64,000 bases of DNA from positions 121,489-185,488 of the forward strand of contig NZ_JAGKJI010000009.1 of assembly GCF_020329485.1 (NCBI RefSeq), given 5' to 3'. A program made the position numbers and the translations under genes. The notes beneath the pieces are model-generated. The model was not told where the DNA came from. It saw only the letters and a program-made list of their open reading frames with translations, and made no database searches. Position 1 is the first letter of the stretch; each line of letters starts with the position of its first letter. Shown here in pieces: positions 25,602 to 35,257 of this stretch. This DNA comes from Bradyrhizobium cenepequi. Its GTDB lineage: Bacteria > Pseudomonadota > Alphaproteobacteria > Rhizobiales > Xanthobacteraceae.

Positions 25602-26069
25602 ATGCGTCGTGTCATCGCGATTGCCGTCGCCGGGGCAAGCCTGGCCGGCTGCTCGTCTTTTTCTTGGGATTCGTTCAAGTCGGCGCCGGCGCCGGTCCAG
25701 GTCCAACTCGAATCGACGCCTCCGGGCGCCGACGCGGTGACCTCGGTCGGACCGGGCTGCAAGACGCCCTGCACCGTCTCGGTAGCCGCTCCCGACAGCG
25801 GCTTCTCCGTCACCTTCAACATGCCGAAGTTCGAACCGGCGACCGTTCCGGTCACGGTGGTCCGCAACCCCGGCGACCTCACAACGCCCGCCTCGACCGT
25901 GCTCGATCCCAATCCCGTGGTCGCGGAACTGAAACCGGCAGCTCCGCCGCCGAGGGCGCGCAAGCCGCGGCCAAGACGGCCGAAACCGGTGGCTGCAGCA
26001 CCTGCGGCTGAACCGGCCGCCGCCAGTGAGACGCCGTTCCCCGATCCGAACGCGCCAGTGCAGCGCTAG
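25602..26069 (+). CDS. Putative lipoprotein with PEGA-like beta domain
   Basis: This 155-aa exported protein begins MRRVIAIAVAGASLAGC, giving a lipobox LAGC with Cys at residue 17. The body (VQVQLESTPPGADAVTSVGP, then CKTPCTVSVAAP) resembles a PEGA-type repeat, in which a P-G-A turn and TPC precede extended beta strands. The C-terminal ~45 residues are Pro/Ala/Arg/Lys-rich and disordered-looking. It is probably an outer- or inner-membrane-anchored periplasmic protein of unknown role. The short inverted repeat TGTGGCT / AGCCACA lies in its leader at ~25569. Confidence 0.72.
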   Translation: MRRVIAIAVAGASLAGCSSFSWDSFKSAPAPVQVQLESTPPGADAVTSVGPGCKTPCTVSVAAPDSGFSVTFNMPKFEPATVPVTVVRNPGDLTTPASTVLDPNPVVAELKPAAPPPRARKPRPRRPKPVAAAPAAEPAAASETPFPDPNAPVQR

Positions 26070-26128
26070 ATTCTTATTTTGACGCGTTTTCTTGACGCGA
26101 ACCGGCGTCCACTTCGCTCGAAAACGCT
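26068..26128. repeat. CGCGTTTTC-type repeat, copy 2
   Basis: It reads TAGATTCTTATTTTGACGCG, then TTTTCTTGACGCGAACCGG, then CCACTTCGCTCGAAAACGCT. This matches the second part of the repeat at 13405-13531, without the insert. It directly overlaps the lipoprotein stop region. Confidence 0.75.
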
Positions 26129-26204
26129 TTGAATTTGCATGTTCGCACAGCACTATTTGACGGAACGCATTGTCGGACGGCGGCAAGCTGCCTAGATTGT
26201 GCTA

Positions 26205-26244
26205 GCGGAGCGTTGCTTGTTTTTCCTCAGGCTCCGCCAAGCAA
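26205..26244 (+). promoter_or_regulatory. Possible two-state leader upstream of moaA
   Basis: Two perfect 7-bp complementary pairs are interleaved. GCGGAGC (26205-26211) pairs with GCTCCGC (26231-26237), and TTGCTTG (26213-26219) pairs with CAAGCAA (26238-26244). Each hairpin encloses one arm of the other, so they exclude each other or form a pseudoknot-like fold. The second pairing covers part of AAGG at 26243-26246, the likely ribosome site for the ATG at 26254. Function is inferred from complementarity only. Confidence 0.4.
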
Positions 26245-26253
26245 GGCGTGTGA

Positions 26254-27288
26254 ATGAGCGCGATTTCGCTTCCTCCCTCCGAATCACTGTTCCGTCCGAT
26301 GACCGATCCGTTCGGCCGGACGATCCGCTACCTGCGCGTCTCCGTCACCGACCGCTGCGACCTGCGCTGCTTCTACTGCATGTCGGAGGACATGACCTTC
26401 CTTCCGAAGGCCGATCTCTTGACGCTGGAAGAGCTCGACCGGCTGTGCTCGGCCTTCATCGCCAAGGGCGTGCGCAAGCTCCGCCTCACCGGCGGCGAGC
26501 CGTTGGTGCGACGCAACGTGATGTCGCTGATGCGCTCGCTGTCGCGGCATCTTGCGAGCGGCGCGCTCGATGAATTGACGCTGACCACCAACGGCTCGCA
26601 GCTCGCGCGCTTCGCCAATGAACTCGCCGATTGCGGCGTGCGCCGCATCAACGTCTCGCTCGACACGCTCGATGCCGACAAGTTCCGCGCGATCACACGC
26701 TGGGGCGACATCGACAAGGTCCTGGCCGGCATCGAGGCGGCGCAGGCCGCGGGGCTTGCGGTCAAGATCAACGCGGTGGCGCTGAAGAACATGAACGAGG
26801 ACGAGATCCCCTCGCTGATGGAATGGGCGCACGGCAAGGGCATGGGGCTGACGGTGATCGAGGTGATGCCGATGGGCGACATCGGCGCCGGCCGTATCGA
26901 TCAGTACGTACCGCTGTCACTTCTCCGCGCCCGGCTGGAAAAGCAGTTCACGCTGACCGATCTCGACGAGAGCACCGGCGGCCCTGCCCGCTATGTCCGG
27001 GTCAGCGAGACCGGCGGCAAGCTCGGCTTCATCACGCCGATGACCCACAATTTCTGCGAATCCTGCAACCGGGTGCGCATCACCTGCACCGGCACGCTGC
27101 ACACCTGCCTCGGCCATGAGGATGCCTCCGATTTGCGCAAGCCGTTGCGGGCCTCGGCAGACAACGAGCTCTTGTCCGCCACGATCGATCGCGCCATCGG
27201 ATTGAAGCCGAAGGGGCACGATTTCATCATCGATCGCCGCCACAACCGCCCCAGCGTGAGCCGGCATATGAGCGTCACCGGCGGCTAG
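26254..27288 (+). CDS. moaA: GTP 3',8-cyclase (molybdenum cofactor synthesis)
   Basis: This radical-SAM enzyme carries out the first step of molybdopterin synthesis. The 344-aa protein has the N-terminal cluster site CDLRCFYC (Cx3Cx2C), the SAM site [13 protein letters not shown] and the C-terminal second cluster [11 protein letters not shown]...C. The C-terminal GG required for activity is present (SVTGG). The cofactor it helps make is needed by the molybdenum hydroxylase encoded at 56.3-60.0 kb. The ATG at 26254 follows AAGGCGTGTGA. An internal ATG at residue 16 is an alternative. Confidence 0.96.
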   Translation: MSAISLPPSESLFRPMTDPFGRTIRYLRVSVTDRCDLRCFYCMSEDMTFLPKADLLTLEELDRLCSAFIAKGVRKLRLTGGEPLVRRNVMSLMRSLSRHLASGALDELTLTTNGSQLARFANELADCGVRRINVSLDTLDADKFRAITRWGDIDKVLAGIEAAQAAGLAVKINAVALKNMNEDEIPSLMEWAHGKGMGLTVIEVMPMGDIGAGRIDQYVPLSLLRARLEKQFTLTDLDESTGGPARYVRVSETGGKLGFITPMTHNFCESCNRVRITCTGTLHTCLGHEDASDLRKPLRASADNELLSATIDRAIGLKPKGHDFIIDRRHNRPSVSRHMSVTGG

Positions 27289-27613
27289 CTCTACTTGCCG
27301 TTCTGCACCTTCCCATGAACTCGACGTCGGCAGGATCAGCGGTCCACAGGCCGAGCGTCAGCCGTTGAATTTAGTCCCACGCTAGTCAGTGGCGTCTGAG
27401 CATCGGCCACGGCCTCATGATGATACACGGCGGGGACCGGCGCTGCCGTACCGCACCGCCAATTCCCCTTCAATATCAACAAACTTCCGATTGACGGCGG
27501 CTCCGACCGCTGGTTTGGTGCGGCGGGCTTCACGCTAGCATGGCTGGATAAGCCACTGCGCCGGGCGGGCGCGGTCAAGACTGCTGAAGCTCCAAAGCGG
27601 GGAGGATGATCGG
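27289..27613. other. Intergenic region before dctQ, no gene seen
   Basis: These 325 bp after moaA have no supported coding frame on either strand. They presumably hold the moaA terminator and the dctQM promoter. I see no strong hairpin with a T-run. The last bases (GGAGG at 27601-27605) are the dctQ ribosome site. Confidence 0.5.
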
Positions 27614-28195
27614 TTGCAATCGCTCTTGAAATTGAGCCGTGGCATTGATGCGTTCACACGGTGGACCGGCAAGCGCCTGGCGTGGTTGATCCTGGTCGCG
27701 GTCGTCATCTCCGCCGTCAACGCCGTCGTCCGTAAGACGCTCGATACCTCCTCCAATTCTTGGCTCGAGCTTCAATGGGTGCTGTTCAGCGTCGTGTTTC
27801 TGCTATGCGCGCCCTGGACCCTGCTCGACAACGAGCACATCCGGATCGATATCGTCAACAACGCCTTCCCCAAGAAGGTGCGCAACATCATCGACGTCGT
27901 CGGTCACGCGTTTTTCCTGCTGCCGCTCTGCGTCGTCATGATCATCACCGGCGGCCCGTTCTTCATGCGGTCCTATGAGCTCAACGAGCAATCCGGCAAT
28001 GCCGGCGGCCTGCCGCAGTGGCCGGCCAAGTCGCTGGTCGTCATTGGATTTGCCTTTCTGTTTGTCCAGGGAATATCCGAACTGATCAAGCGCATCGCAG
28101 TGATGCGCGGTCTCATACCGGACCCGCACGACACGCAGGTGAATCCCATCGAGGCCGAGGTGGAACACCTCGTCGAAGCGATCGAAAAGCGCTGA
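27614..28195 (+). CDS. dctQ: TRAP transporter small permease
   Basis: This is the small membrane subunit of a tripartite ATP-independent periplasmic importer, driven by the ion gradient. The ~193-aa protein has four hydrophobic helices and the family region WLELQWVLFSVVFLLC, then DNEHIRIDI. The TTG at 27614, eight bases after GGAGG, is the best start. An ATG at 27607 is out of frame. It is 28 bp upstream of dctM. The matching substrate-binding protein is not adjacent. See dctP at 36.6-37.6 kb. Confidence 0.88.
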   Translation: MQSLLKLSRGIDAFTRWTGKRLAWLILVAVVISAVNAVVRKTLDTSSNSWLELQWVLFSVVFLLCAPWTLLDNEHIRIDIVNNAFPKKVRNIIDVVGHAFFLLPLCVVMIITGGPFFMRSYELNEQSGNAGGLPQWPAKSLVVIGFAFLFVQGISELIKRIAVMRGLIPDPHDTQVNPIEAEVEHLVEAIEKR

Positions 28196-28223
28196 CAGCA
28201 GAACGATCACAAGGGATTTCTAG

Positions 28224-29879
28224 ATGTCAGCTTTTCTCATCGACAATATGGCGCCGATCATGTTCGCGGCGCTGGTCGTCGCGCTCCTCCTCGGCTATCC
28301 GGCTGCATTTTCGCTCGGCGCGGTCGGACTTATCTTCGCCGTGGTCGGCATCGAGCTCGGACAATTCCATCCCGACTTCCTGCAGGCGCTGCCCGAGCGC
28401 GTCTACGGGGTGATGAACAACGATACGCTGCTCGCGATCCCCTTCTTCACTTTCATGGGGCTTGTGCTCGAACGGTCCGGCATGGCCGAGGATCTCCTTG
28501 ACACCATCGGCCAGTTGTTCGGCACCGTCCGCGGTGGCCTCGCCTACGCCGTCATTTTCGTCGGCGCATTGCTCGCCGCCACGACCGGTGTCGTTGCCGC
28601 CTCCGTGATCTCGATGGGGCTGATCTCGCTCCCGATCATGCTGCGTTACGGCTACGACCGTCGAGTGGCGACCGGCGTTATCGCCGCCTCCGGCACCCTG
28701 GCCCAGATCATTCCGCCTTCGCTGGTACTGATCGTAATGGCCGACCAACTCGGCAAGTCGGTCGGCGACATGTACGAGGGCGCCTTCATTCCAGGCCTCG
28801 TCCTTGCAGGCCTTTATGCCAGCTATGCCTTCCTGGTCTCGATGTTGTTCCCGAAGGCGACGCCCGGCCTTCCTGCGGAAGCGGTCGGCTTCCGCGAGAA
28901 GAATGGCGGACGCGGACTTTGGTCACTCGGCGTGCTGTTCATCGCGAGCGGCGTGTTCGGCTGGTTCATGATGCGGAACTCCACCGTGGCGGGCGCCGAC
29001 TACGTCGTGCTCACCATGTTCAACGGCATCCTGTTCGCGTTCTTCGTCGCCGTCGTGAACTGGATCATGGACAAGATCACGGGCTTCCGCTTCCTCTCGG
29101 CGATGGCGCAGCAGACCACGTTCGTGATGGTGCCGCCGCTCTTCCTGATCTTCCTGGTGCTCGGCACAATCTTCATCGGCGTTGCCACGCCGACTGAAGG
29201 CGGCGCGATGGGTGCCGCGGGTGCGATCATCCTCGGCACCATGAAGCGCCGGCTGAGCTGGGATCTCATCCGCCAAGCCGCGGAATCGACCGCGAAACTG
29301 TCGGCTTTCGTGGTGTTCATCCTGGTCGGCGCCCGCGTCTTCTCGCTGACCTTCTACGGCGTCAACGGCCATGTATGGGTCGAGCATCTCCTGACCTCGC
29401 TGCCCGGCGGCCAGGTCGGCTTCCTGATCTTCGTCAATGCCATTGTCTTCGTCCTCGCCTTCTTCCTCGACTTCTTCGAGCTCGCCTTCATCGTCATCCC
29501 GCTGCTCGGGCCAGCGGCCGAGAAGCTCGGCATCGACCTGATCTGGTTCGGCATCATCCTCGGCGTCAACATGCAGACGTCGTTCATGCATCCGCCGTTC
29601 GGCTTCGCGCTGTTCTATTTGCGCTCGGTGGCACCAAAGGAATCCTACACCGATCGCGTCACTGGCAAGCGCATGGACCCGGTGACGACGGGCCAGATCT
29701 ATTGGGGCGCAGTGCCGTTCGTCGTCATCCAGATCATCATGGTGGGGCTGGTCATCCTGTTCCCGTCGATGGTGATGCACTACAAGGGCGCTGCGTCGAC
29801 CGTCGATCCGAACTCGGTCAAGATCGAGATCCCGCAGATCGATCTGCCACCGCTGGATTTCGGACAGCCCAAGAACTGA
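28224..29879 (+). CDS. dctM: TRAP transporter large permease
   Basis: This is the large membrane subunit of the same TRAP importer. The ~551-aa protein has many hydrophobic helices (about 13) with family motifs NNDTLLAIPFFTFMG, SGTLAQIIPPSLVLI and VATPTEGGAMGAAGA. It is longer than average for DctM because of an extra membrane region around 210-280. That length is usual for the 2-oxo-acid/TakPQM-like branch, and the binding protein at 36.6 kb is of that type. Confidence 0.93.
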   Translation: MSAFLIDNMAPIMFAALVVALLLGYPAAFSLGAVGLIFAVVGIELGQFHPDFLQALPERVYGVMNNDTLLAIPFFTFMGLVLERSGMAEDLLDTIGQLFGTVRGGLAYAVIFVGALLAATTGVVAASVISMGLISLPIMLRYGYDRRVATGVIAASGTLAQIIPPSLVLIVMADQLGKSVGDMYEGAFIPGLVLAGLYASYAFLVSMLFPKATPGLPAEAVGFREKNGGRGLWSLGVLFIASGVFGWFMMRNSTVAGADYVVLTMFNGILFAFFVAVVNWIMDKITGFRFLSAMAQQTTFVMVPPLFLIFLVLGTIFIGVATPTEGGAMGAAGAIILGTMKRRLSWDLIRQAAESTAKLSAFVVFILVGARVFSLTFYGVNGHVWVEHLLTSLPGGQVGFLIFVNAIVFVLAFFLDFFELAFIVIPLLGPAAEKLGIDLIWFGIILGVNMQTSFMHPPFGFALFYLRSVAPKESYTDRVTGKRMDPVTTGQIYWGAVPFVVIQIIMVGLVILFPSMVMHYKGAASTVDPNSVKIEIPQIDLPPLDFGQPKN

Positions 29880-29973
29880 TCGGCGGAGCTATCTTCCGCA
29901 GCGTGAAATGCAGCGCCTGGGATCGACGTTCGCGACGACCGCGCCGTCATCGGGTCGATAGCAGCTCTAACGC

Positions 29974-31380
29974 TCACCGGAAGAAAATCAACGTGACCAG
30001 CGCAAAAGTGGGCAGCAGCAGCATCGCAGACCACGCCATATAGCCGAAGAAGCTCGGCATGCGGACGCCGCTCTTCTTGGCGATGGCATAGACCATGAAG
30101 TTTGGCGCATTGCCGATGTATGAATTGGCACCCATGAACACTGCGCCCGCAGAGATCGCCGCAAGCGTCAAGGCTCCGTTCGTCATCAATTGTTGCGGAT
30201 CGCCGCCGGCTAGCTCGAAAAAAACCAGGTACGTCGGTGCATTGTCGAGAAAAGATGAAAGAAGGCCGGTGAGCCAGAAATAGGCGACATTGTTTGGAAC
30301 ACCATCGGCGTCCGTGACCATGGCTACGAGCGGCCCAAATACGCCGGAACGTCCCGCATTCAACATTGCGAGGACGGGAATAATGGTGACGAAGATCGCG
30401 GCGAAGAGCTTCGCCACTTCAACGATCGGCCCCCACGAGAAGCCGTTCGCTTCGTGATCCCGCCTCGGCGTCAATGCGAGCGAGACGAACACCACGCAGA
30501 CCATGACGGCATCGCGCAGCGCATTCTCCACTGCCACGTGCGTGCCCAAGACCTCGAAGCTTCCAAGTTTGAACGACGCGCTGAGGAGAATGGCTGCAAT
30601 GATGACAGCCATAAGCGCGAAGTTGACACCGCCGCTGACCCGCAATGGATTGTCGGGCGTCGGGTCGGGCTTGATGCGTCCCTCCTTGCGGTAGAGATAT
30701 GCATCAATACAGAAGAAGACGACCAGTAGAACTCCCGCAGCAAATGCCGTCTCTGCTGCCAGATGCCTCGTCGTCCAGAAGAAATCGACACCCCGCAGGA
30801 ATCCGAGAAAAAGAGGCGGGTCGCCCAACGGCGTCAGCGAGCCACCGATATTCGAGACCAGAAAAATGAAAAACACGATGACATGGGCATTGTGCCGACG
30901 GTCGTCATTGGCCCGGATGACCGGACGAACCATCACCATGGATGCTCCGGTAGTGCCGATCACGCTTGCCAGGAGAGCTCCCACTGCAAGTAGCGCGGTG
31001 TTCAAAGCAGGTGAGCCGTGCAGATTGCCCCGCACGACGATTCCGCCGGCAACCGTGAAGAGCGCCAGGAGCAGAAGGATGAAGGGAATGTATTCCAGCA
31101 GTGCGGTATGCGCCAGCGCATGCGTGGCTTCGACCAACCCGAGCGAGAGCGCGAGCGGGATCGCAGTCAGGGCACCCCAAGTCGCCACTATCTTGCCCTG
31201 ATGGTGTTCCCAAAAATGCGGCGCAGCGAGAGGAAGCACCGCAATCGACAGAAGCACGCCCGCAAAGGGCACAACCCAGCCAAGGCGCAGATTGGCCCCG
31301 TCAAGCGTGGCGGCAAGCGCCTCCGAGGGAAATAAGAGAGCGACCAAGATACCGGTCAAAAAATAGCAGTCGACTCGCAT
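29974..31380 (-). CDS. nhaD: Sodium:proton antiporter, NhaD type
   Basis: This is a 468-aa ion transporter of the IT superfamily. After a leader helix (MRVDCYFLTGILVALLF) come about a dozen hydrophobic segments and the motifs IGTTGASMVMVRPVI, NIGGSLTPLGDPPLFLGFL and SSFLDNAPTYLVFFELAGG, which are typical of NhaD Na+/H+ antiporters. The ATG at 31380 is chosen because the upstream 34 in-frame residues are basic and not membrane-like. It is a relative of ArsB, but the sequence fits NhaD better. It is convergent with dctM. Confidence 0.88.
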   Translation of the reverse strand: MRVDCYFLTGILVALLFPSEALAATLDGANLRLGWVVPFAGVLLSIAVLPLAAPHFWEHHQGKIVATWGALTAIPLALSLGLVEATHALAHTALLEYIPFILLLLALFTVAGGIVVRGNLHGSPALNTALLAVGALLASVIGTTGASMVMVRPVIRANDDRRHNAHVIVFFIFLVSNIGGSLTPLGDPPLFLGFLRGVDFFWTTRHLAAETAFAAGVLLVVFFCIDAYLYRKEGRIKPDPTPDNPLRVSGGVNFALMAVIIAAILLSASFKLGSFEVLGTHVAVENALRDAVMVCVVFVSLALTPRRDHEANGFSWGPIVEVAKLFAAIFVTIIPVLAMLNAGRSGVFGPLVAMVTDADGVPNNVAYFWLTGLLSSFLDNAPTYLVFFELAGGDPQQLMTNGALTLAAISAGAVFMGANSYIGNAPNFMVYAIAKKSGVRMPSFFGYMAWSAMLLLPTFALVTLIFFR

Positions 31381-31725
31381 TCGGTTCACGCTCGTTGCAG
31401 AAAATGCGACGCGAAACCTGCTTCGGCAGCCAACGAAAGAGCCAGCCACGGGGCAGGCACGCGAACGCGTTCCGCTCGCCATTGGCCGAAGCTGGAAAGA
31501 AGACCCATACCTGCTCGCTCCATCTTAAATGCGCGATATGACCATCCTCGAAATCCCGGACGGCGCTTCCGCTCTCTTGGCAACAGCTAGACCCTCTATA
31601 GCATGACGCGACGCAGCCTGTGCAAGCCTCCGCGGGCGCATCATCATCCGCATGTCAGCGGGCTCGGGTTATTGGCGATACGTCTCGAAGGATACTTCAG
31701 CATCCCTCCTGCTTGCGAACGGCCG
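31381..31725. other. Intergenic region, no gene seen
   Basis: These 345 bp separate nhaD from the calcium antiporter on the same strand. Several short frames exist but none resembles a protein. The region probably contains the nhaD promoter. It is visibly less GC-rich than its neighbours. Confidence 0.45.
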
Positions 31726-32733
31726 CTAGTGGCCGTGCAGGTAGACGGCGTACGAGCTGAACAGATAGACCAGGAGCAGCGCCAAACTGACCCAGCCGAT
31801 TACTCCGCGCACGCGTGTCTCCGGCTTGTACAGCATGGCAACGACGAAGATGCCTGACATGATTACGGCGGCAAACGCAGTGATGGCGTGAGCAGGCGAA
31901 ACCGCTCCTAGCAGAGGACCCTTGGTGTAGGCGATGTCATCGGCTGCCAGGATCAGAATATCGAAGAGATTGCTGCCGAGCAGGTTACCGATGGCCATAT
32001 CGACGGCGCCGAGCCGTAACGCACTGACCGTTACCACCAGCTCTGGCACCGAGGTGGCTCCGGCAATGAGCAGCGTGCCGACGAAAGTCGCCTTCCAGCC
32101 TGTCGCTTCTGCCAGTTCCTGTCCGACAAACGGCAGCCACGCGCCGGCCACGGCGATCACGCCGGCTGCGCGAGCGTAGCGGAGAGCCGCGACGCGCAAA
32201 GTGATATTGGCCTCCGCTTTGAAGGCATCTGGCGGCCTGGCGCGATGCTCATAGACGAAGGTCGCTCGCATAGCGACGAAGTAAATCACAATGATGAATG
32301 GGGTATAGCCACTGATGTGCAGGAGCTGGAAACTGGCGCTATTGTGGCCGAGCAACAGGAATGCGCCAACCGAGCCGATCAGGATCACGCCGAAACCGGC
32401 TGTGAGGATGTGACCTTGATCAATGCGCCGGTACATCGGCTCATCGCGAGTTAGCTCATCCAGGAGCACCAGCATCAACAGATTGAAGATGCAGCTTCCG
32501 AGCGCGTCGCCGACCGCGATGTTGGGTGTATCCGCAGCCGTTACTGCGCTGATGCCCGTGAACAATTCGGGAAGGGACGTGGCTGTTGCGAGCAGGATAA
32601 GGCCGATCCACGACCGAGATAGCCCGGTTATACGCCCAATGATATCGCCGTTCCGTATCAGCGCCGGGCCGGCAAGGCCGATCAGGATGATACAAAACGC
32701 AAACTTCAGCCAAGGCAGGAGGATTGGCATCAT
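31726..32733 (-). CDS. Sodium/calcium exchanger family antiporter
   Basis: This 335-aa CaCA-superfamily cation antiporter has two homologous alpha repeats, ATATSLPELFTGISAVTA plus DALGSCIFN, and AGATSVPELVVTVSALR plus GNLLGSNLFD. The repeated SLPE/SVPE and GS-x2-FN/FD motifs form the ion pathway. About ten membrane segments are present. It follows the UspA gene by 30 bp and is likely in one transcript with it. Ca2+/H+ versus Ca2+/Na+ coupling cannot be told. Confidence 0.9.
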   Translation of the reverse strand: MMPILLPWLKFAFCIILIGLAGPALIRNGDIIGRITGLSRSWIGLILLATATSLPELFTGISAVTAADTPNIAVGDALGSCIFNLLMLVLLDELTRDEPMYRRIDQGHILTAGFGVILIGSVGAFLLLGHNSASFQLLHISGYTPFIIVIYFVAMRATFVYEHRARPPDAFKAEANITLRVAALRYARAAGVIAVAGAWLPFVGQELAEATGWKATFVGTLLIAGATSVPELVVTVSALRLGAVDMAIGNLLGSNLFDILILAADDIAYTKGPLLGAVSPAHAITAFAAVIMSGIFVVAMLYKPETRVRGVIGWVSLALLLVYLFSSYAVYLHGH

Positions 32734-32763
32734 GACGTTCTTGCCCCCGAACGTCGTCGCCTA

Positions 32764-33597
32764 TCAATGATAGACAAAGAGCGCGCAGGGCGGTGCCTCG
32801 ACCAATGCATTTGTCGTCGAGCCAAACAGGGCGGTTCGAAAACCGCGATGTCCAAAAGAACCCATAACGAGCGTCCCGATCTTCCGATCTTCGATTTCCA
32901 ACCTGATGACCTCTGCCGGATGAATTCCAGATGCGATGGGATGCGCCTCTGCTTCAAGTCCATGGCTACGAAGATATTCGGCCGCACCGGCGGTTCTGCG
33001 TGCAGCCAGTTCCTGACTTTCGTCAATCGATGTCACAGAGATGCGTCTTCCCGCACCAATTCCGAGCAGCACAAACATTTGGACGGCACGCATCGCCGGG
33101 ATGCTGCCGTCATAGGCGATCAATATATCGCCATTAGCAGTAAGCTCATGCGGGCAAACAATCACCGGCCGCGGCGTTACAAGCAACAACTTGGCGAGAA
33201 CCTCCGACAATTGCTCATGAACATTGCCGCAGAAGGCCGTATCGTGACCGGTGATCACCAAGTCCCTGGCCTCGGATGCCAGATATAGCGCCCCTACGGG
33301 ATCGCCTTCGAATGACAGCCACTCAAAAGCAATACTACGATCACGACATTCCACCTCGAATGTGCTGCGTAAGCGCCGCCGGATGTCACTCGCTTGTGTC
33401 TTGAGCTGCTCCTCCAAGTCGACTTTATAGGCTGTAGTACCGATCCCTCCAAGCATCGGTGCTTCGATGTAAGTCAGATCGATACCGGCCAATCCCGTCA
33501 GGTCAGCTTCCGTGCGTCGTGCCAAGCCGAACGCGAAGTGCCGCGCCGATACGGAGGATGGTGTCTCGCCAAGCAGGACCAAAATTCGTTTCAGCAT
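32764..33597 (-). CDS. Universal stress protein, tandem UspA domains
   Basis: This 277-aa cytosolic protein has two Usp domains (about 1-150 and 160-277). The second ends with the ATP-binding signature GSFGHRGFRTALFGST, i.e. G-x2-G-x9-G-S. The first domain's equivalent is degenerate, as is common for tandem proteins. It heads a minus-strand pair with the cation antiporter, so it may sense ATP or ion stress for that transporter. The ATG at 33597 is clear (MLKRILVLLGETP). Confidence 0.88.
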   Translation of the reverse strand: MLKRILVLLGETPSSVSARHFAFGLARRTEADLTGLAGIDLTYIEAPMLGGIGTTAYKVDLEEQLKTQASDIRRRLRSTFEVECRDRSIAFEWLSFEGDPVGALYLASEARDLVITGHDTAFCGNVHEQLSEVLAKLLLVTPRPVIVCPHELTANGDILIAYDGSIPAMRAVQMFVLLGIGAGRRISVTSIDESQELAARRTAGAAEYLRSHGLEAEAHPIASGIHPAEVIRLEIEDRKIGTLVMGSFGHRGFRTALFGSTTNALVEAPPCALFVYH

Positions 33598-33700
33598 CGC
33601 AAATCCCAGTTCTGATATTCGTCAATCTAACTGTACCGCTCCGCTCACACTTGATGAAGGTCAAATCGTTGATCCCCGAACCGACCAGGATGGGCTCCTA

Positions 33701-35011
33701 TTGAGGCTCACGCTTAACATTGAAGAGGCCAGACAGTTCGGCATAAAGCGCGCAGCATTTGCCGCCACGATCGGCAACATGCTCGAATTCTATGATTTCA
33801 TCACCTACAGCTTTTTCGCCATACAGATCGGGCACACATTCTTCCCTGCACACGACGAGTATGGCAGCCTGATGCTGTCGCTCGCGACCTTCGGCGCGGG
33901 TTTCGTCACGCGCCCCATCGGCGGGATCGTGCTTGGCATCTATTCCGACCGTGTTGGCCGGCGGCCGGCAATGCTGCTCAGCTTTGCGTTGATGGGAATC
34001 GCGATCGTGGCGATCTCCATCACTCCATCCTACAACGCCATCGGCCTTGTAGCGCCGATCATTGTGCTCGTAGCGCGGATGCTGCAGGGATTTGCGCTCG
34101 GCGGTGAGGTCGGGCCGACCACGGCCTATCTCCTGGAGATCGCCTCGCCTGAGCGCCGGGCGCTGGTGGTCTCGTGGCAGCCGACGAGTCAGCTCATCGC
34201 CGCCACCGCAGGTGCGCTGGTCGGGCTCCTGCTGAGCAGGACGATGACATCAGAGGCGCTGGAATCCTACGGTTGGCGCGTGGCGTTCCTGATCGGGGCC
34301 GTCTGCCTGCCGTTCGGGTTCTGGATGCGCCGGGCGCTGCCGGAGACGATCCCGCAGGATAAAAGCGGCGCTCGGCGCATTGAAAGCTCGAGCCATCTCG
34401 CGCTGGCGGGCCGGCACATTCGCCTGATCGTATTGGCGCTGATGATTTTGGCGAGCGGAACGATTTCGACCTACGTGACGCAGTACATGACGACGTATGC
34501 ACAGAACACACTGCATGTGGCGCCGTCTCTGGCCTTCGCAACGTCGCTTGTCAGCAATGGTATTGGAATCGCAGGCGCGTTGCTGGGAGGCTGGCTGGCC
34601 GACCTGCTTGGTCGCAAGCCGGTCATGATCTACCCGCAACTGGTCGCGCTCGCGCTGACTTATCCGATCTTCCTTTGGATCGCCGATGCACCGGGCGCAT
34701 GGTCGCTGTTGTTCGGCTTCGGCGCGCTATCGCTGATCGGATCGCTGCCGTTCAGCGCTTTCTATGCGACCTTCACCGAGGCGCTGCCCCAACAAATCCG
34801 GGGCGGCGTGTTCGCCACCGTCTATGCGGTTGCAATCGCAAGCTTCGGCGGCACCGCGCAGCTCGTGGTCACGTGGCTGCTCCATGTTTCGGGAGATCCG
34901 CTGGCGCCGGCCTGGTATCTCCTGCTTGCGGCGATCGTCGGACTTATCGCGATGAGCCTGATGCCCGAGACGGCACCGGTGAAGGTGCAGGCTGCTGCAT
35001 CGCAACCGTAG
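33701..35011 (+). CDS. MFS transporter, metabolite:H+ symporter (MHS) type
   Basis: This ~436-aa proton symporter has about 12 helices. The family hallmark AATIGNMLEFYDFITYSFFA opens helix 1, GIYSDRVGRRPAML is the 2-3 loop, and LADLLGRKP is its second-half counterpart. Related proteins carry citrate, alpha-ketoglutarate, proline or shikimate. An in-frame reading reaches 33512 but would overlap uspA and has no hydrophobic or conserved sequence. The TTG at 33701 just before the domain is the best guess for the start, which is uncertain. Confidence 0.82.
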   Translation: MRLTLNIEEARQFGIKRAAFAATIGNMLEFYDFITYSFFAIQIGHTFFPAHDEYGSLMLSLATFGAGFVTRPIGGIVLGIYSDRVGRRPAMLLSFALMGIAIVAISITPSYNAIGLVAPIIVLVARMLQGFALGGEVGPTTAYLLEIASPERRALVVSWQPTSQLIAATAGALVGLLLSRTMTSEALESYGWRVAFLIGAVCLPFGFWMRRALPETIPQDKSGARRIESSSHLALAGRHIRLIVLALMILASGTISTYVTQYMTTYAQNTLHVAPSLAFATSLVSNGIGIAGALLGGWLADLLGRKPVMIYPQLVALALTYPIFLWIADAPGAWSLLFGFGALSLIGSLPFSAFYATFTEALPQQIRGGVFATVYAVAIASFGGTAQLVVTWLLHVSGDPLAPAWYLLLAAIVGLIAMSLMPETAPVKVQAAASQP

Positions 35012-35100
35012 CCCGAGCGAATGCGTAACCCGGAACCTCGGCATCCACGATTGCAGGCGGTCCCGGGTTACGCTGCGCTTCACCCGGGCTACGGACCTCA
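35010..35100. repeat. Inverted intergenic repeat after the MFS gene
   Basis: TAGCCCGAGCGAATGCGTAA with CCCGG, and the later GTCCCGGGTTACGCTGCGC with TTCACCCGGGCTACGG, are inverted relative to each other and would fold over a ~25-base centre. It begins at the MFS stop codon and probably forms the transcript end. The rest of the gap to 35257 contains no gene. Confidence 0.65.
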
Positions 35101-35257
35101 TCAGCCGCGGAGCGGCGGATTACCGATGCAACGAAGATCCGATCTGCTGCAACAGTATGGTAGCGCGCGTGCCCAAATCTCTCCCATCGGGCAATCGGCG
35201 GTCTGCTGTCGACCGGCTCGCTATAGCCGCTCCTGATCGATCGATGGGAAACAAGCC

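Noticed and set aside
29974..31380. ArsB arsenite pump
   Set aside because: It belongs to the same superfamily, but the motifs (SLTPLGDPPLFLGFL, SSFLDNAPTYLVFFEL) fit NhaD antiporters and it is far from the ars genes.
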